DNA of 64,000 nucleotides, taken from NCBI GenBank assembly GCA_022829145.1, contig CM040746.1, positions 8,140,684 to 8,204,683 on the forward strand, written 5' to 3'. Numbering within the stretch: the first letter of the stretch is position 1; each line of letters opens with the position of its first letter. A program made the translations under genes and the position numbers. Positions 11,495-23,420 of this stretch are shown here, one piece after another. The notes under the pieces were generated by a model. The model did not search any database. It was not told the DNA's origin and worked only from the letters and a program-made list of their open reading frames with translations. This DNA comes from Albula goreensis. Lineage: Eukaryota; Chordata; Actinopteri; Albuliformes; Albulidae.

Positions 11495-11815
11495 TGCTGG
11501 CCATTTTACAATGCTGCCAAACCCATTTTAGCTGTTACTGATTTTTGCATTGCTGATTTTTTGCAAGTTATTTCCATTTGTTTTACTGGTGATTTCACTC
11601 TGTGTCCAAAGACTGTACTGGTGCCATTAATATGATATTACTAGATTCAACTCAATGTAGCCTCTGTGTGAAGAAAGGGCAAAAGGCCATAATACAAATG
11701 GAAATATTGAAAAGATAATTTCCATTAATTACAGTCATTTATATTGCATTAGATGGGCTTTAATAACACACCAGTTTGATATCATTGAAGTGATAAAATG
11801 GTTTTGAGACACCAG
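11495..11815. repeat. unclassified diverged repeat, copy B
   Basis: Partner of the block at 9,815-10,130, in direct orientation with about 1.7 kb between starts. Similarity is spread over the whole length with small gaps, which suggests an old event. The ends of similarity are approximate. Confidence 0.6.
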
Positions 11816-14677
11816 TGTAATTGGTTATAATTGGTTGATATTCGGTCTGAATATTAATGCAAAAATCTAAGCAGATTTTTCCATTTTTAGTAATATGAGC
11901 GGTAAAAATGAAACCTACCTACTTTTGAATACCGATGTCAAAGCTGTTGGCTACCATATGACAGCTTGTGAATATTTACTGGAAAAGTACAGCATTTAAC
12001 TAGTGTTGTTTGGTGAAGAATTTCTTCATTCAAAATGGAATATCTTGTTAAACACAGAATTTATATTTCCCTCAGTCCTGGTACACCACAGCCCTCTTTG
12101 TTGCTTAAAATAACCCCCAGATTTGTATATTCTGATATACTTTGGTTAGCGGGCTTCATTTTGCGTTTCGGGCCATTCATCCAATTTGAAAGGAGAATTA
12201 AAATAATTTGTTTCAAATCCACTCCAAGCTTAGTGGGACGACAGTCTCCACCAGCATCACCAGAGGGTTCGTCTAATTAAAAATAATAATAAACCCGAGT
12301 GGCAGAGAGGTCTGTATGAGAGAAGAGCTCAAAATCTGCTGCCTCAGGACTCCAGGATCTCAACTCTTCATTAAAAGTGCCCTTGATGAACGGGAGAATA
12401 AAATTCTCTCCTAAAAAGAAAACGTGACTGCGGAAGAGAGAAATACCACACAATTCAATTCCGGCAAGTCGTTTAAAAATCTAATCAAGAAATTAAATGG
12501 CCTTGGACAGTCTTTTTTTTTCTTTTTTTCTAAAGGTCTCTTATGATTGGCAAGGTACATTCATTTCTAGTCCTTGAGTATGTGGCTGCTTCTTGTGGAG
12601 GTACATTTACAGCTTGACCCTATGAAAAGATGGGGACACCGACGGAATGACTATAAAGTTCTATTGTGCTGCGTTCTATTTCCATCTTCCCTGAGACACG
12701 GAAGCTGGCTGACACTTTGTCCATTTGAGGAGTGGAACATCTTGAGACAAAACACAGCTCAGAGTGTTTGAGTCATGACAAAGATGTAGCACTGGTTGCA
12801 CATGCACAGTGTGAAACGTATACGTAAAGATGTGGCCATGGCAATCGATCCTGCACTTTAGTTAAATACAGGGATGGCAGTTTTACCACCTGCAGACCTA
12901 CAGAGCAAATCCCATAGCTGCAATCCAGTTTTGTTCGGTGCTGATTGTTTCATTGTTGATGAGTTTGAAACTTTTTGGGGTTTTTTTTCTCAAAAAAGAC
13001 TCTTGTTTAGCTAGTAGAAGTTAAGAATAAATGTTGGTTGAATCCCAGCTTCAACGTCATCATTGTAAGTAGACAAATAAAATGATAAACTAGCAAGACT
13101 ATGACAAATCATGCCCACCTCTAGGTAGCTCATGCTGCACACAGAGTGTGGTGGCGAAAAAGGGGGAAAAAAATCTGGGATAAAAAAATGTCTTGATGTA
13201 ACATTTTATCAAACATGTGCTGTCATAAAACATATACATGATAATTATGAAAAGGGATTATGAATCAGATAAACGTGAGTGAAAATGTATGTTGCCAAGG
13301 CTCATTAGAGGAATAGAGTGGAATGAAAATCGTCATTGAGGCCATTTGCCTCCACCTCACTCATACCAAAGATTGGAGCGGGTAAATCTCTGACATGGTT
13401 TTGTTTACTGATCTGTCGTGCTGTCTCTCACCCAGATGGTAATGTCAATGTAATATCTTATTTAATTAAATCCTTTTAGTTAAATAGGTAGAAAGCCTAC
13501 ATTATTCTTTCGTTGTATTTTCTTATTTTCATTTCTTATTGCCATTTTAGGTTGGCTACATTGTTTTACTGTTTGATTAAACCATTGTTTAATTTACTTA
13601 ACACGTTTGGAGATGCAAATTAGAATTATTATTTCGAATAACAGCTTGCCATTAAAATGAGTCTGTTTTAATAGAAATGCGTCATTCAGACGTTTTGTGC
13701 TCCTGGTCCCCTTGGGTTATCATTCTGAGGGGTTTTGAGGAGTGTTGTATTTTCTTTGTTGTTCCAAATAACACGCTGTCCTACTGCTGCTTTTGTTAAG
13801 CTTTCATGGCTGTTAGACTTAGTGGTGTGAAGTATACACAGCACATGTCACTCAATGACCTCTACTGATTTTCACACAACATGGCCCTTTTGAGCTGCAC
13901 AGCGGGATCGCAATAAGGTAAATACCGCCATTCATTGCTGCTAATAGCACTTGCAGCACTAATAGAATAGAGTTATTCTGACAGAGGAGCAACGCTCTTG
14001 GGCTGCATTAGTGGAAAACTGGCAAGTCTACACCAAGTATGGAAAATCATTATCAAATGTCAGTTTGGGGGAATGGAAACATGAATCCACATACCATAGT
14101 TAAATCTAGAACTGTGTCCATTTTTCTATACTTGGAACCACAGAGGCCAAAGAAGAAATCAATAGACCTATATATGCACTGTGAACCATGGTGCTCACTG
14201 TTAATGTAGAATGAGCTCTATTGTCTAATACAGTTCTGGGAATTAACCAGTGAGAGTGAGTCTGCAACAGCAACCATGCTACCACAAAGGGCAGGATAGG
14301 GTTCAGTCTGTGGTGCTTCAGTGGTGGTGGATTCTGCCAGTGTCTTTTCTGGGACCAGTTCGACTTGATCTGGCATCTCTCGAGGTAAGAAATGAAATAA
14401 TTTTTGTTAATCCTTTTGGTATAAATACCAATAATATTCATTCCTGGAATGACAGACACACACACCCTGCCAAACAAGGATTTACAAGTCAGTGAAAGTT
14501 CAGGAAGTACTTTTGTGTTTGTGGTCATGGTAACTTGGTTTTCACTGCAGGAGAAAAACTAATCAGTAACAATACAGTGACCTTCCAGCTCAGCCTAAAG
14601 CTACTAATGTTACCTACACAAACACATGAAGATGACTATTTGATTGTCCACTTCTCGCTTGTGATTGTGCTATGTTG

Positions 14678-14680
<3 letters not shown>
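11816..14680. other. intergenic; candidate conserved element at about 12,160-12,545
   Basis: No gene. About 12,160-12,545 is of higher complexity than its surroundings (TTCGGGCCATTCATCC, then AGAATAAAATTCTCTCC, then AATTCCGGCAAGTCG) and resembles vertebrate conserved non-coding sequence in texture. The core TTAAGAATAAATGTTGGTTGAATCCC at 13,020-13,045 belongs to the small repeat family also seen at 45.3 and 47.3 kb. Around 13,540-13,740 there is another TAAT-rich piece. Confidence 0.35.

Positions 14681-14720
<40 letters not shown>
14681..14720. repeat. (TG)n microsatellite, about 20 units
   Basis: Uninterrupted TG dinucleotides over 40 bases, probably polymorphic. Confidence 0.95.
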
Positions 14721-14721
<1 letters not shown>

Positions 14722-16709
14722 CACTGCTCTGTTAAAAATGTAGCTTAGGTCAAACCATTTTTTTCATAACATAGTAATGGATAAAACAATATTAAATATT
14801 TCAGTCTTCACAAACACTTTATAAATAAAAAAGTACATGGATAACATTACATCTGTGCTTAACTAAACATATACGTAGGTAACTCACAAGCTAATAAGTA
14901 GTAGTTTGAAATATGAAGTCTGTTGAATCAGCTAGCAGCCCCAGCTGTTTGTTAAATCACTCTACGACAACATTCGAACATTCATGTGTACTTTTGTTAC
15001 AATAACTTTGTGTACAAAATAACAATGTCAAAATTCATGTCTACAGACAACGGAATATGACTGTAATTGCTGTGACAAAGTGTCGAGCGATATGAAGACA
15101 AAGAAGCATAAACCAAGCGTACCTCTCAAAGCACAATTTACTTGATGTTTTTCTGTAATTTACACAAATTAGCAATGACTGTGCTGGGGAATTGTGTCCC
15201 TGCTGTGAATTTCACAGCTATGTTCTATTTCTATGCAATTTACTGTCTCCAGAAAGACAAAAACTGAGACAGTGCCAAAATAACACTATTGACGATTGCT
15301 AGGCACAGCCAGCTGTCTAACATTTCTGTTCTTATTGAGTTACACCTGTGCTATAGGTTAATATATATACTACAGTGATATTACTATGTGTGATATTACT
15401 GTATGGAAAACTATTGCCATAGAATGATGCTGGGTCCAATACTTGATCATTTGTGGAAAAAAATGTATAAGTTCTTTTGTTCAATGTATGTTGCTTTTAA
15501 ATCACAAAACAGCCCATCACATATGTCTTTTGTTTGTTTGTCTACAAGAGAGTGAAGGTTGCAGTTTGGCTCATTATGTACATTGATTGATAAGGTAAAA
15601 GTTGGCCTTTTCAATATTAAATATGTAACCATTTTAAGTATATAAAATATATGGCATATTGTTAATGACCAGAGACACACTGGCTGACTACGGGAACTTT
15701 GCTAATAGTTTGGGATTGTTTTTGGGAGTTGGGATATGAATTTAAATGAACGATCAACTGTACTGAAGTGAGAATTCATTCAGCACCCAGTGTATGCGTA
15801 TAATTGCTAGGCACCCCTATTTATCAGAGCTAACTTTACCTCACCACTTTCACTAATGTTACTAATTGAGTTCTCAATGTCTGACAGGAGTGATTCACTT
15901 GCCAGGACTAAAATTACTGTAACTATAGTAACAGGTATTACTTGAATATGTAACTATGTGCTAGCGTTGGTGTCATATAAAATCACATTCCAGTTTTCTA
16001 TTTGCTTTGTTAATCTCTTGTTTTATAAATAGTGGTAGCAGCTTATGTATTCATATTTGAGTGGACATTGTGAAATGCCCTCCAGTCACCCACCCCCCAC
16101 CCCACCCCCTCAATTCGCCGAGCTCTGACCCTTCAGGCCATTTCTGAATGTACAAATTAAACCCTGGGAGTCAGCTGGTGTTGCTTAGGTGTCTTGCTGT
16201 ATAAGTGCCTCTAGCAATTTTCAGGCACCTATGGATAAGCAGTTATCACAGTGGCAATGCACCTCTTCCTTATTGAAGAGACATTCCTGTTGTACACTGG
16301 GTAGTTTGTCATTTGAGAAAACTGTTTTCAGGTCACCAGCTGTCACCTTCATGCATACTATGCACTCACCCACAAGGCAAACTACTATCAGCTATTCAGA
16401 ACCTGGAATAAGGGTAAAAGAAACAAGGACGATGGATGTAGAGGGTTCCAGAATCCCTGGCCTGGTTTCTGAGGAATGGTTCGGAGAACTAGTAGAAAAC
16501 AAGATGCAGAAGCCATGAACACATTCTGGCCATGATTACAAAGAGCGGAACTAACATCATGAGATGGTGTATTGGACAAACCGCTGAAGCTTGGTCCCGA
16601 CACCTTTGCTCATTTCCTGTCCATTGTATGACTCATTGGATACATCGCGGTCTGAACACATTACTTCACCTTGGGCACTCATGTCAATGTTATATTGCAT
16701 TTTCTCCCA
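14721..16709. other. intergenic, no gene seen
   Basis: AT-rich unique sequence with a C-rich run (CCCACCCCCCACCCCACCCC) near 16,090. A plus frame at 16,189-16,518 (109 codons) lacks any domain-like pattern and is judged chance. Confidence 0.4.
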
Positions 16710-16747
16710 ATAAATAAATAAATAAATAGATAAATTAATAAATAAAT
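16710..16747. repeat. (TAAA)n short tandem repeat, imperfect
   Basis: About nine AATA-type units with two interruptions (AGAT, TTAA). It could be the A-rich end of an old retroposed copy, but no SINE body is recognised next to it. Confidence 0.85.
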
Positions 16748-16849
16748 ACCATTTAAACATATTGTTAAATATTATTTTTCATTTCGCACCAAGAGTGGTG
16801 AACAAAGATTGAATATTTCTCTCATTTCATGTCCTCTTTCCTTTCATAA

Positions 16850-17530
16850 CGGCATTGTATTCAAATATTGGAATGGAATAAACTATTGTTAACCGGTATT
16901 TTCCAGGGTACAGGGCAAGAGGCACTTATTAAGTGCGGCTTGGCTGTTATCTCCCAGCCTTGCAAAACAGCTGCCGCAGATAGGGAAATGACTGTACGCC
17001 CGTGTTATAAAGGAGAGCTCGGGGGCTGAAAAGGATTAATATTCCCTAATAGAGTCAATCCCACTTTAATGGAGTCATTCAGTAGGATTGACAGAGCTTC
17101 TCTTTTGTTGTCGTTGCTGAGAAATGAATGGGGGGAGGCGTGCACGGCCCCTGAAATGAAACTATCGGCTGCATCTCAAATAAGATTTCCTTTCATTCCT
17201 GTTTGTGTCGTTTTTGTCACAGTACGGTTCTTTAGATTTTCCAGCTGACTGTCTTTTAATTGAAGAGCGAAGGCAGTTGTGTTTAGTTTTTGTTTTTCTC
17301 AGGCTTTTTTCGTAGGGAGTTTCTTGCACAGTCATGACTGCTTTTATAATTCCCTTGAACTGGCATCACAAGCGGCAGAGTTGTAGGATATCAGTCTGTT
17401 TTATTGGAAACCGCTACCATTAGCTGGGACAGCCCTCCGAATAACCCTTACAGGTAGCATGAATATATTATGTTAGTTGTCTTCGCTCTCAGCCTGGCAG
17501 CATTCATTTTCTATTGTGCGACACGCATGG
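16850..17530. promoter_or_regulatory. candidate conserved non-coding cluster
   Basis: A run of high-complexity sequence with balanced composition stands out from the AT-rich flanks. It contains GGATTAATATTCCCTAATAG, ACTTTAATGGAGTCATTCAG and GAATGGGGGGAGGCGTGCAC. TAAT cores and a GC-rich patch sit close together, a texture seen in developmental enhancers. The call is from texture only; conservation was not tested. Confidence 0.35.
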
Positions 17531-20039
17531 GACAGCACTGTCATCCTGGCATTAATAACTACATTACAAATCTGGCCTGGGTTGCCATATTGAAAAAAAT
17601 CAAGCCTATAAGGCTACAATATGCATGGTTAGCAAAATAAGAAAATGCAACAATGTGAATAGGCCATTCTGCCTAGCTATGCGTATCATTTAGCTGCAGT
17701 ATAAAGAGTATACAGCACTGCATCAAGCCTGGACTTGAACACTACCAAGATCTTATCTCTGCTACAGGACAGGGAAACCAACCCGCAGCATTGATAAGTC
17801 TATTTTATAATTACTCTCGTTAATCAGTTTTTACTTACACAGTAAATTCACCCTTAATTCCTAATTAGCTTATCCTGAATAGAAAGTGTCTTTAGCCTTT
17901 CCATGTAACTTGTGTATTTCATAACAGGAATCGATTTAGTTGTCCTTGTTCAAGAGCTTCACAGTCTTTTTACAATGTGCTAGTAGAGATGAGGTTTTGT
18001 GAACCCAGTTAGGGTGGAGCTACACTCAGCTGTCAATCATTGACTTGAACTGATGCCAAGTAGTCATTGGTCCAAATCATCAAGTGACTGATACTATAGG
18101 GTGACTGCCCTATTTTGTGGTCCAATGTGCTCTAAGATCCTGATTTACTAAAGCATTTAATCATTACAAAACTGTTTTGCTGGTTCAAAAAGAATAAGAG
18201 CATATGTGATTCTTTGAGGTATGCTGTTTGCTTCACTCACAAGTCATGTCACTTTGTGCAAAGATTTTAATATGTGTTAAAGGCTTTGGTGGTCTGAATT
18301 GTTTTACATGCTGTTGAAGGGGATATAGTTTATTATATGGTCCTGCCCCCTGTTGGGTTTTTTATTGCCTTAATTTCAGTTTCATTTCAATTATATATTC
18401 CATTATTTTACTTGAGATGCTTAAATTGACAGATCTGTAATTTCCTGGGTCGGATCTGTCTCATTTTTATGGCACTGCATCAACATATTCCCAGTCATCT
18501 TTTTAAAGAGATTGCTTAAAATATCTGTCAGAGGTTTATTAATTATTTCCCCTGAGTACACTTTGATAAACTACAGCTGTCTTATTTGTCTTCACTTTTT
18601 GTAGTTTTGGACTTTTCCACCCCATGGCCCTCTAACATTCTGAATATTGGATGAATTTGGAGACATATTTTGAACTATATCTCTAGTGTGTGATCAATTA
18701 GCTAACATTTTTTTTAAAAGGAGTGTTTGATTAATTCCAGAGAAAATTATTCAGAAACATTACGTGGGAAAAATAAGCTTCAGAGAAAATCTAGGGTCGA
18801 GACATTGATTTCAGTGTCCCAGGACATCTTTGCTGGAGAGAAACCCAATAAGAGTCCCTAAGCATGGATATTTGAAGGACAACATTTGAAGGACAAAAGA
18901 GACCACCCCAGCACCAGGCCACCTGGGTTGTGTTTTCTTTTTGTGCTGTCCTTGTAATTTTTCTATTGCATGTAATTCTGCTCAATTTAAATCAATGGAC
19001 TCCACGTCCATGAATCAGTTCAATTTTTAATATTCATTTTGCCAATGGTTTGTATTTGTGAATAAACATTTGCAATGTATTGCCTCAAAAGGTTAGACAA
19101 ACTCCTGATAGACAAACCACCAGTTATCACCACCAGCAGCCATATTTACCATATCTCTAAAAGGCACTTTAAATTAATCTAATTTTTAATAATCGTTTTG
19201 CACAGGGTTTTCATTTGTGAGTCTTACATTGCCTCGTTAAGCCTATTGTTTTCTGCCATTCTTTATTTATTTCTATTCGTACCCATTGTTCTTGTGCTGG
19301 TGTAGAACCAGAAAACAAACAGAGGATTGAAAGGATCAGTTGCAGGTGGAATAAACTAGGGATTTAAACATTAAATATTAAATGATACATTCAATTCTGT
19401 ACAACTGTTAAATAGGGAGCAGAAACAACAGGCGACTGAAGCACTGGGGACTGAAGCAATGTTCCAGCGAGAGCGCAAGAGGGAGCTGCGTTGTGAACAC
19501 CTGATCAGATGAGTGTTGGATTCGTGAGGAGGAAAGTTCCTGTTCATTCTGAGACTCGGACACTGAGCCAAGGCCCTGGCAGATCCTGCCCAGTCATGCC
19601 ATCTGTGGGCATACACACACTGCTGAGCGCTCTCAGTCCTATCCCCACGCACCGAGCTCCACTGTGCTGTCATCCATTTCAGTCCACTCTCATTTCACAA
19701 CGCTACATCACACACAACTGTGTTGGCTAGTCTAATCTGGGTAATGATGAATGAATTGATAGACATTCATATTAAGTAAGAATCATGTGCTTATGATGAT
19801 CGGTTTCTTCTGACATGGCACTGCTCGGATCCATTCAGTAGGCTACATTTTTTCCAATCTTTCCCCTTTTTGCCTGCTTGAAGTCTCCAACTAGCGACCT
19901 TGCCTGATTGCTGGCCTGAGTCACATGACAATGAAGTCCTTGCTTCTTTCCACACTGTAGACCCAACACCATTTGCCTACTGCCCATGTCGTCAGAGCAG
20001 TATAAGGGCAGCATATTTTTGGTTCATGTATCCGCAGGC
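17531..20039. other. intergenic, no gene seen
   Basis: Mostly AT-rich. The frame at 19,371-19,673 (minus) and its plus-strand partner at 19,509-19,730 overlap and neither looks like a known protein. No repeat was recognised with confidence. Confidence 0.4.
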
Positions 20040-20275
20040 ACCTGGCCTGATCAGGTGTGCCTGCTAGATAGTGACGAGACCAGCAGAGCTAGCTGGCTTA
20101 TCCTCTATCACTCCCCAGTGAGGCCGGGCCAATTGCTGCTTCGCCAGTGTAGACCTCCAGCCATAGCCAGCAATGGTGTGACTGAGGATTAAGCCCCCAA
20201 TCACATGGTTCATTCTTTTTCCTCTCAGAAAATGCGCCTTAACAGTGTGAGCCACCTGGTGGCCCCAATTAGGGA
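20040..20275 (-). repeat. tRNA-derived SINE of the salmonid SmaI/HpaI-like type
   Basis: On the minus strand it starts with a tRNA-like head (GTGGCTCACACTGTTAAGGC) and continues through GGCTATGGCTGGAGGTC to GCAGCAATTGGCCCGGCCTC. The order head then CAATTGGCC body is that of SINEs I know from salmonids and other non-percomorph teleosts. The internal B box is degraded and the 3' end is approximate. Confidence 0.6.
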
Positions 20276-20659
20276 ACATTTTTGAGCAATATCATCTATA
20301 AGTCTGTAAATATCGGTAAATAAATAAAGGCAAAATAAGCTGTTGAAACTAGTTGTGGCATTTATTTGACAATTATTTGCCAACAAAAGGTTTGTTTCAG
20401 TTATTTCACTTAAATGTTGGATTTTGTATTCACCTGTAATTCTAGCAAAAGTTCAGAGAGTGAGGTGAGATTACTAAGTAGTCATATGTTTTACTTAGTC
20501 ATTAAATGCTGTGTGCCCCGAGATGCGCACCATAAGCACCATGGAGACCGAACCAAAGTATCCGGTACTGTCCGATTGGACTGGAGAATGCTGTCTTCTC
20601 ACAGTCTGGTTGGGCGAGAGGAACTGGCCAATAACATTAAGTTAAATCAAGCGTGGTTA
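20276..20659. other. intergenic, no gene seen
   Basis: AT-rich at first, then a more complex piece at about 20,510-20,660 that may already belong to the neighbouring fossil element. Confidence 0.3.
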
Positions 20660-21255
20660 TAAAGCAAGACTCACCCAACCATTCAATCAGTTCGTCCACT
20701 CGGGGCATGGGACTCTGAGACAGTGTTCAGGCACCGAAGTCATTGCAGAACCACAGGGATCCATCGGGTTTCAGCACCAGCACAATGGCACTGGACCATG
20801 GGCTGCATGCTTCCTCAATGATCCCCAACTGCATTATCCTCCCGATCTCCTCCACCACAAGCGCCTTTTCCGCCTTGGGTATACGATATGGCCGCACGTT
20901 CACCACGGTGTGCTCCGGAGTTTTGATGCAGTGTTTGATGAGGGAGGTCCAACCTGGGGAGGCAGAGAACACATTGGTCAATTCCAGTGAGTTTGCTTAT
21001 GTCTTGCTTCTGGCTGGGACTCAGGCCGTTTCACCTCAGCCATGCGCTCTCTCATCATCGGCATGATGCTGGTGACGCAGGTTCGCACGGTCTCCACGCG
21101 TTCAATCGGGCTCCAGTGGGGTGATGGTTGCTCCTCCCACACCTCCTCGGCCAGGTCCAGGAGGCCCCACGGCTGGCGTCCATACAGCAGCTCGAAAGGT
21201 GAGAACCCCCTGGAGGTCTCCCGGAGCCATTCCCCATATGAAAAAGGAATCATTT
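20660..21255 (-). mobile_element. Ty3/gypsy-like retrotransposon fossil (integrase- and RT-like parts)
   Basis: The minus-strand translation of about 21,253-20,990 contains FSPFELLYGRQPWGLLDL, a hallmark of the C-terminal part of gypsy integrases. About 20,960-20,670 contains VRPYRIPKAEK, LGIIEEACSPWSS, LVLKPDGSLWFCNDF and MPRVDELI, the start of a gypsy reverse transcriptase. On this strand the integrase-like part precedes the RT-like part, unlike the usual pol order, so this is not one simple collinear copy. No LTRs are seen. It is broken in several ways, and the readable protein stretches suggest moderate rather than great age. Confidence 0.8.
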
Positions 21256-21834
21256 TATTTTACCATGTCTCCACTGGCTGGCATAGAGTTGTTGATATAT
21301 TTCTAATTTATTATTACATTGTCATTAATCAGGGTATTTGGGTCAGTTTACTTTGCCAAATGTTTTTGCCCATTTCATGCAGCTCTAATGGAGAGTTATA
21401 TATTTTTTTATAAATAAAGCTACAACAGAGTCATTTGTGGCTGCTGAATTTGTTATATCACTGAGAGCCATCAGAGAAATGACAGGTATACTAGAAGCCA
21501 AAGATATCAATAAAGCACATGAGCTATTCAAAGTCAAGTCAAGACCGGCAAGGTAGCTTCTGTTGTTGGTCAAATTGCCTTTCAAAGCCGTTGAGTAAGA
21601 CAGATTGTTGCAAGCCATTAAATGGAGGCATGAGGATGGATCAGCTCTCAAAAGGCTTAATTTCAAGTGCACAGGAATCTCTTTGAGAGGTGCTGAGTAC
21701 CAAAGGAAATCACTGGTCCTTTGTTCAGCTGAGTTTTCAAAAATGAATTACTTCAACACTTTTTCAAAAGAATTTCTATTTCAGTATGTTATTTCATATC
21801 ATGGTATTATGTTGTCCTTATGATGATCCTTGAA

Positions 21835-21982
21835 AAGTCTTATAGTTTAGGAAGAGACCCTTGGTGTGTTGTTCATGTCCGTGCTTGCTGCAGTAGCAGA
21901 TACTCTGTAAATGGTGAGAATAGCTGGGCCGAATGGTCTTCTCTTCATCACGCTGTCGTTCCAATGTTCTTATGTCGACCAG
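21835..21982 (+). repeat. possible retroelement 3' tail
   Basis: AGCTGGGCCGAATGGTCTTC, then CAATGTTCTTATGT, resembles the GGGCCGAATGGCCTCCTCTC...TTCTTATGT tail seen in many fish retroposons. The upstream TGTTGTTCATGTCCGTGCTTGC also fits that family as I remember it. No body with coding sequence is present. Confidence 0.4.
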
Positions 21983-22079
21983 GGAGATATAAAACTTTTA
22001 AATCATGGCCAAAGCAATTAGGAAAAAACTCAACGCGCTAAATTCCATATTCCACCACATCTTCTATGCATTAAAAAAA

Positions 22080-22480
22080 GAGTTTTCACTGCAGTCGGCG
22101 TTTGAGGGCAGAGGGCAATAGGCCGATATCAGCGCTCAGTGTAAATTATTCAAGAATAAATGTGTTTGCCGGATTAAGGAGAAAATCCATGTTTGTCCAG
22201 AGTGGCGTCCGCATCTCTCCGGGTGGAGAGCGCTGGGCACAGATGCGGCGTTTCTCTGGAACACGGCCCTCTGCCATCGGCAGCCCAGGGGTTTAATGGA
22301 GTTTAATTAGTTGTGGAAAAGGCCAAGCACTTCCCTCCTCAGGGGTCCGCCAGCCTGTGCCGGAGAAAGGCCCGCCATCAGGGCTCCTTCGATAAAACTA
22401 ATTATGTGGAATTATCGCAAAATCAATGACGAGAACATTAAAAGTGTACTTACACCGCCTTGGTAAACTTGCAGCTGTTC
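22080..22480. promoter_or_regulatory. candidate conserved non-coding element
   Basis: GC-balanced, complex sequence within an AT-rich desert, including GGCCGATATCAGCGCTCAG, GGAGTTTAATTAGTTGTGG and AAACTAATTATGTGGAATTA. There are multiple TAATTA homeodomain-type cores. No frame looks coding. Confidence 0.4.
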
Positions 22481-22699
22481 GCATACTCCTTCTTAGCTAC
22501 TGCATGTTGCACGACAAAAAAAAAAAGATTCCTCCCACATCAGCCTTTTAGGCCGTTTTTGGCATTCTCACAAGAAAATTATACACGCAACAAACTGCAG
22601 TTCCTTTTAGGTAAATCTGTACCTTTAGCAATTGCTCTGAGCTGGTTGGTCTATCCATAGCACCTGGAACATTCCTGAGTCAGTTTTTTTTTTCCCCCG

Positions 22700-23420
22700 T
22701 GAGTCCTCGATTTTATAAATGTCACAGTAGGAAAAAAAACTCTCGCCTGATTCCTGTGCACAGCCCCAGATATAAAATGGGGATCAAGCAAGAGGCAGTC
22801 AGAAGATGCCACCTGCCTCTCTGAGCTCTAATCATTTGGGAGTTCTCAGTCTAAATCCACCCTTATCTCTTCTCTTTTCCCCGCACTATTGCTCCGTGAC
22901 AGAGTAATCTCTACATTTTGAGGAGGGATCTGCACCTTGCCTGGAGCAAAAAAAAAAAGTTTGAGACCGTCCCCCACCCCCTTCCCCTCACGGAGAACGT
23001 GTTAAGACCACGTCCCTCCCAGTAGGCCCGGCTCAGAGCCGCGAGTCGCGTCTGAGAGCTGCGAGTCGCGTCGCTGGCGAGAAGTGTATCGGGCATGTCA
23101 GGGATGTCAAAACGGCGAAAAAGTCTCTCAGACATGAAAAAGACCGAAAATACGAGGCACTGCATAAACAAACGCGAGGCTCTTTCAAACTTAGTTACTG
23201 CTCTGTGTTGCTTGGCTGTCATTGGTATATGAGAGACATAAATAGCTCCATTTGAATTTTCAGGCTGTGGAGCCCAATGTGGAAAAACACCACTTATAAC
23301 CAGTGAAGCCTGCTTTACTGCTGATAATTATTGACTAATGTTTCGCCCTCCCAGAAGCAGCATTCATTGTCTGTTAATACCATTAAAGCTGTTCATTACT
23401 GCCATACCCTCAAATTACTT
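22700..23420. promoter_or_regulatory. candidate conserved cluster with CpG-rich core
   Basis: The core at about 22,990-23,170 is locally rich in CpG and holds two tandem copies of a 20-bp unit with GCGAGTCGCG (23,035-23,074). The flank at 23,220-23,400 has TTATTGACTAATGTTTCG and ACCATTAAAGCTGTTCATTA. A minus frame of 103 codons spans the core but has no recognisable features, so I favour a regulatory element over a gene. Confidence 0.4.

Noticed and set aside
14106-14528. 140-codon minus frame, longest in the middle of the window
   Set aside because: No recognisable motif, low-complexity hydrophobic stretches, and an overlapping plus frame. Judged chance.
16189-16518. 109-codon plus frame
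   Set aside because: No domain, signal or composition typical of a protein; the length is expected by chance in a window of this size.
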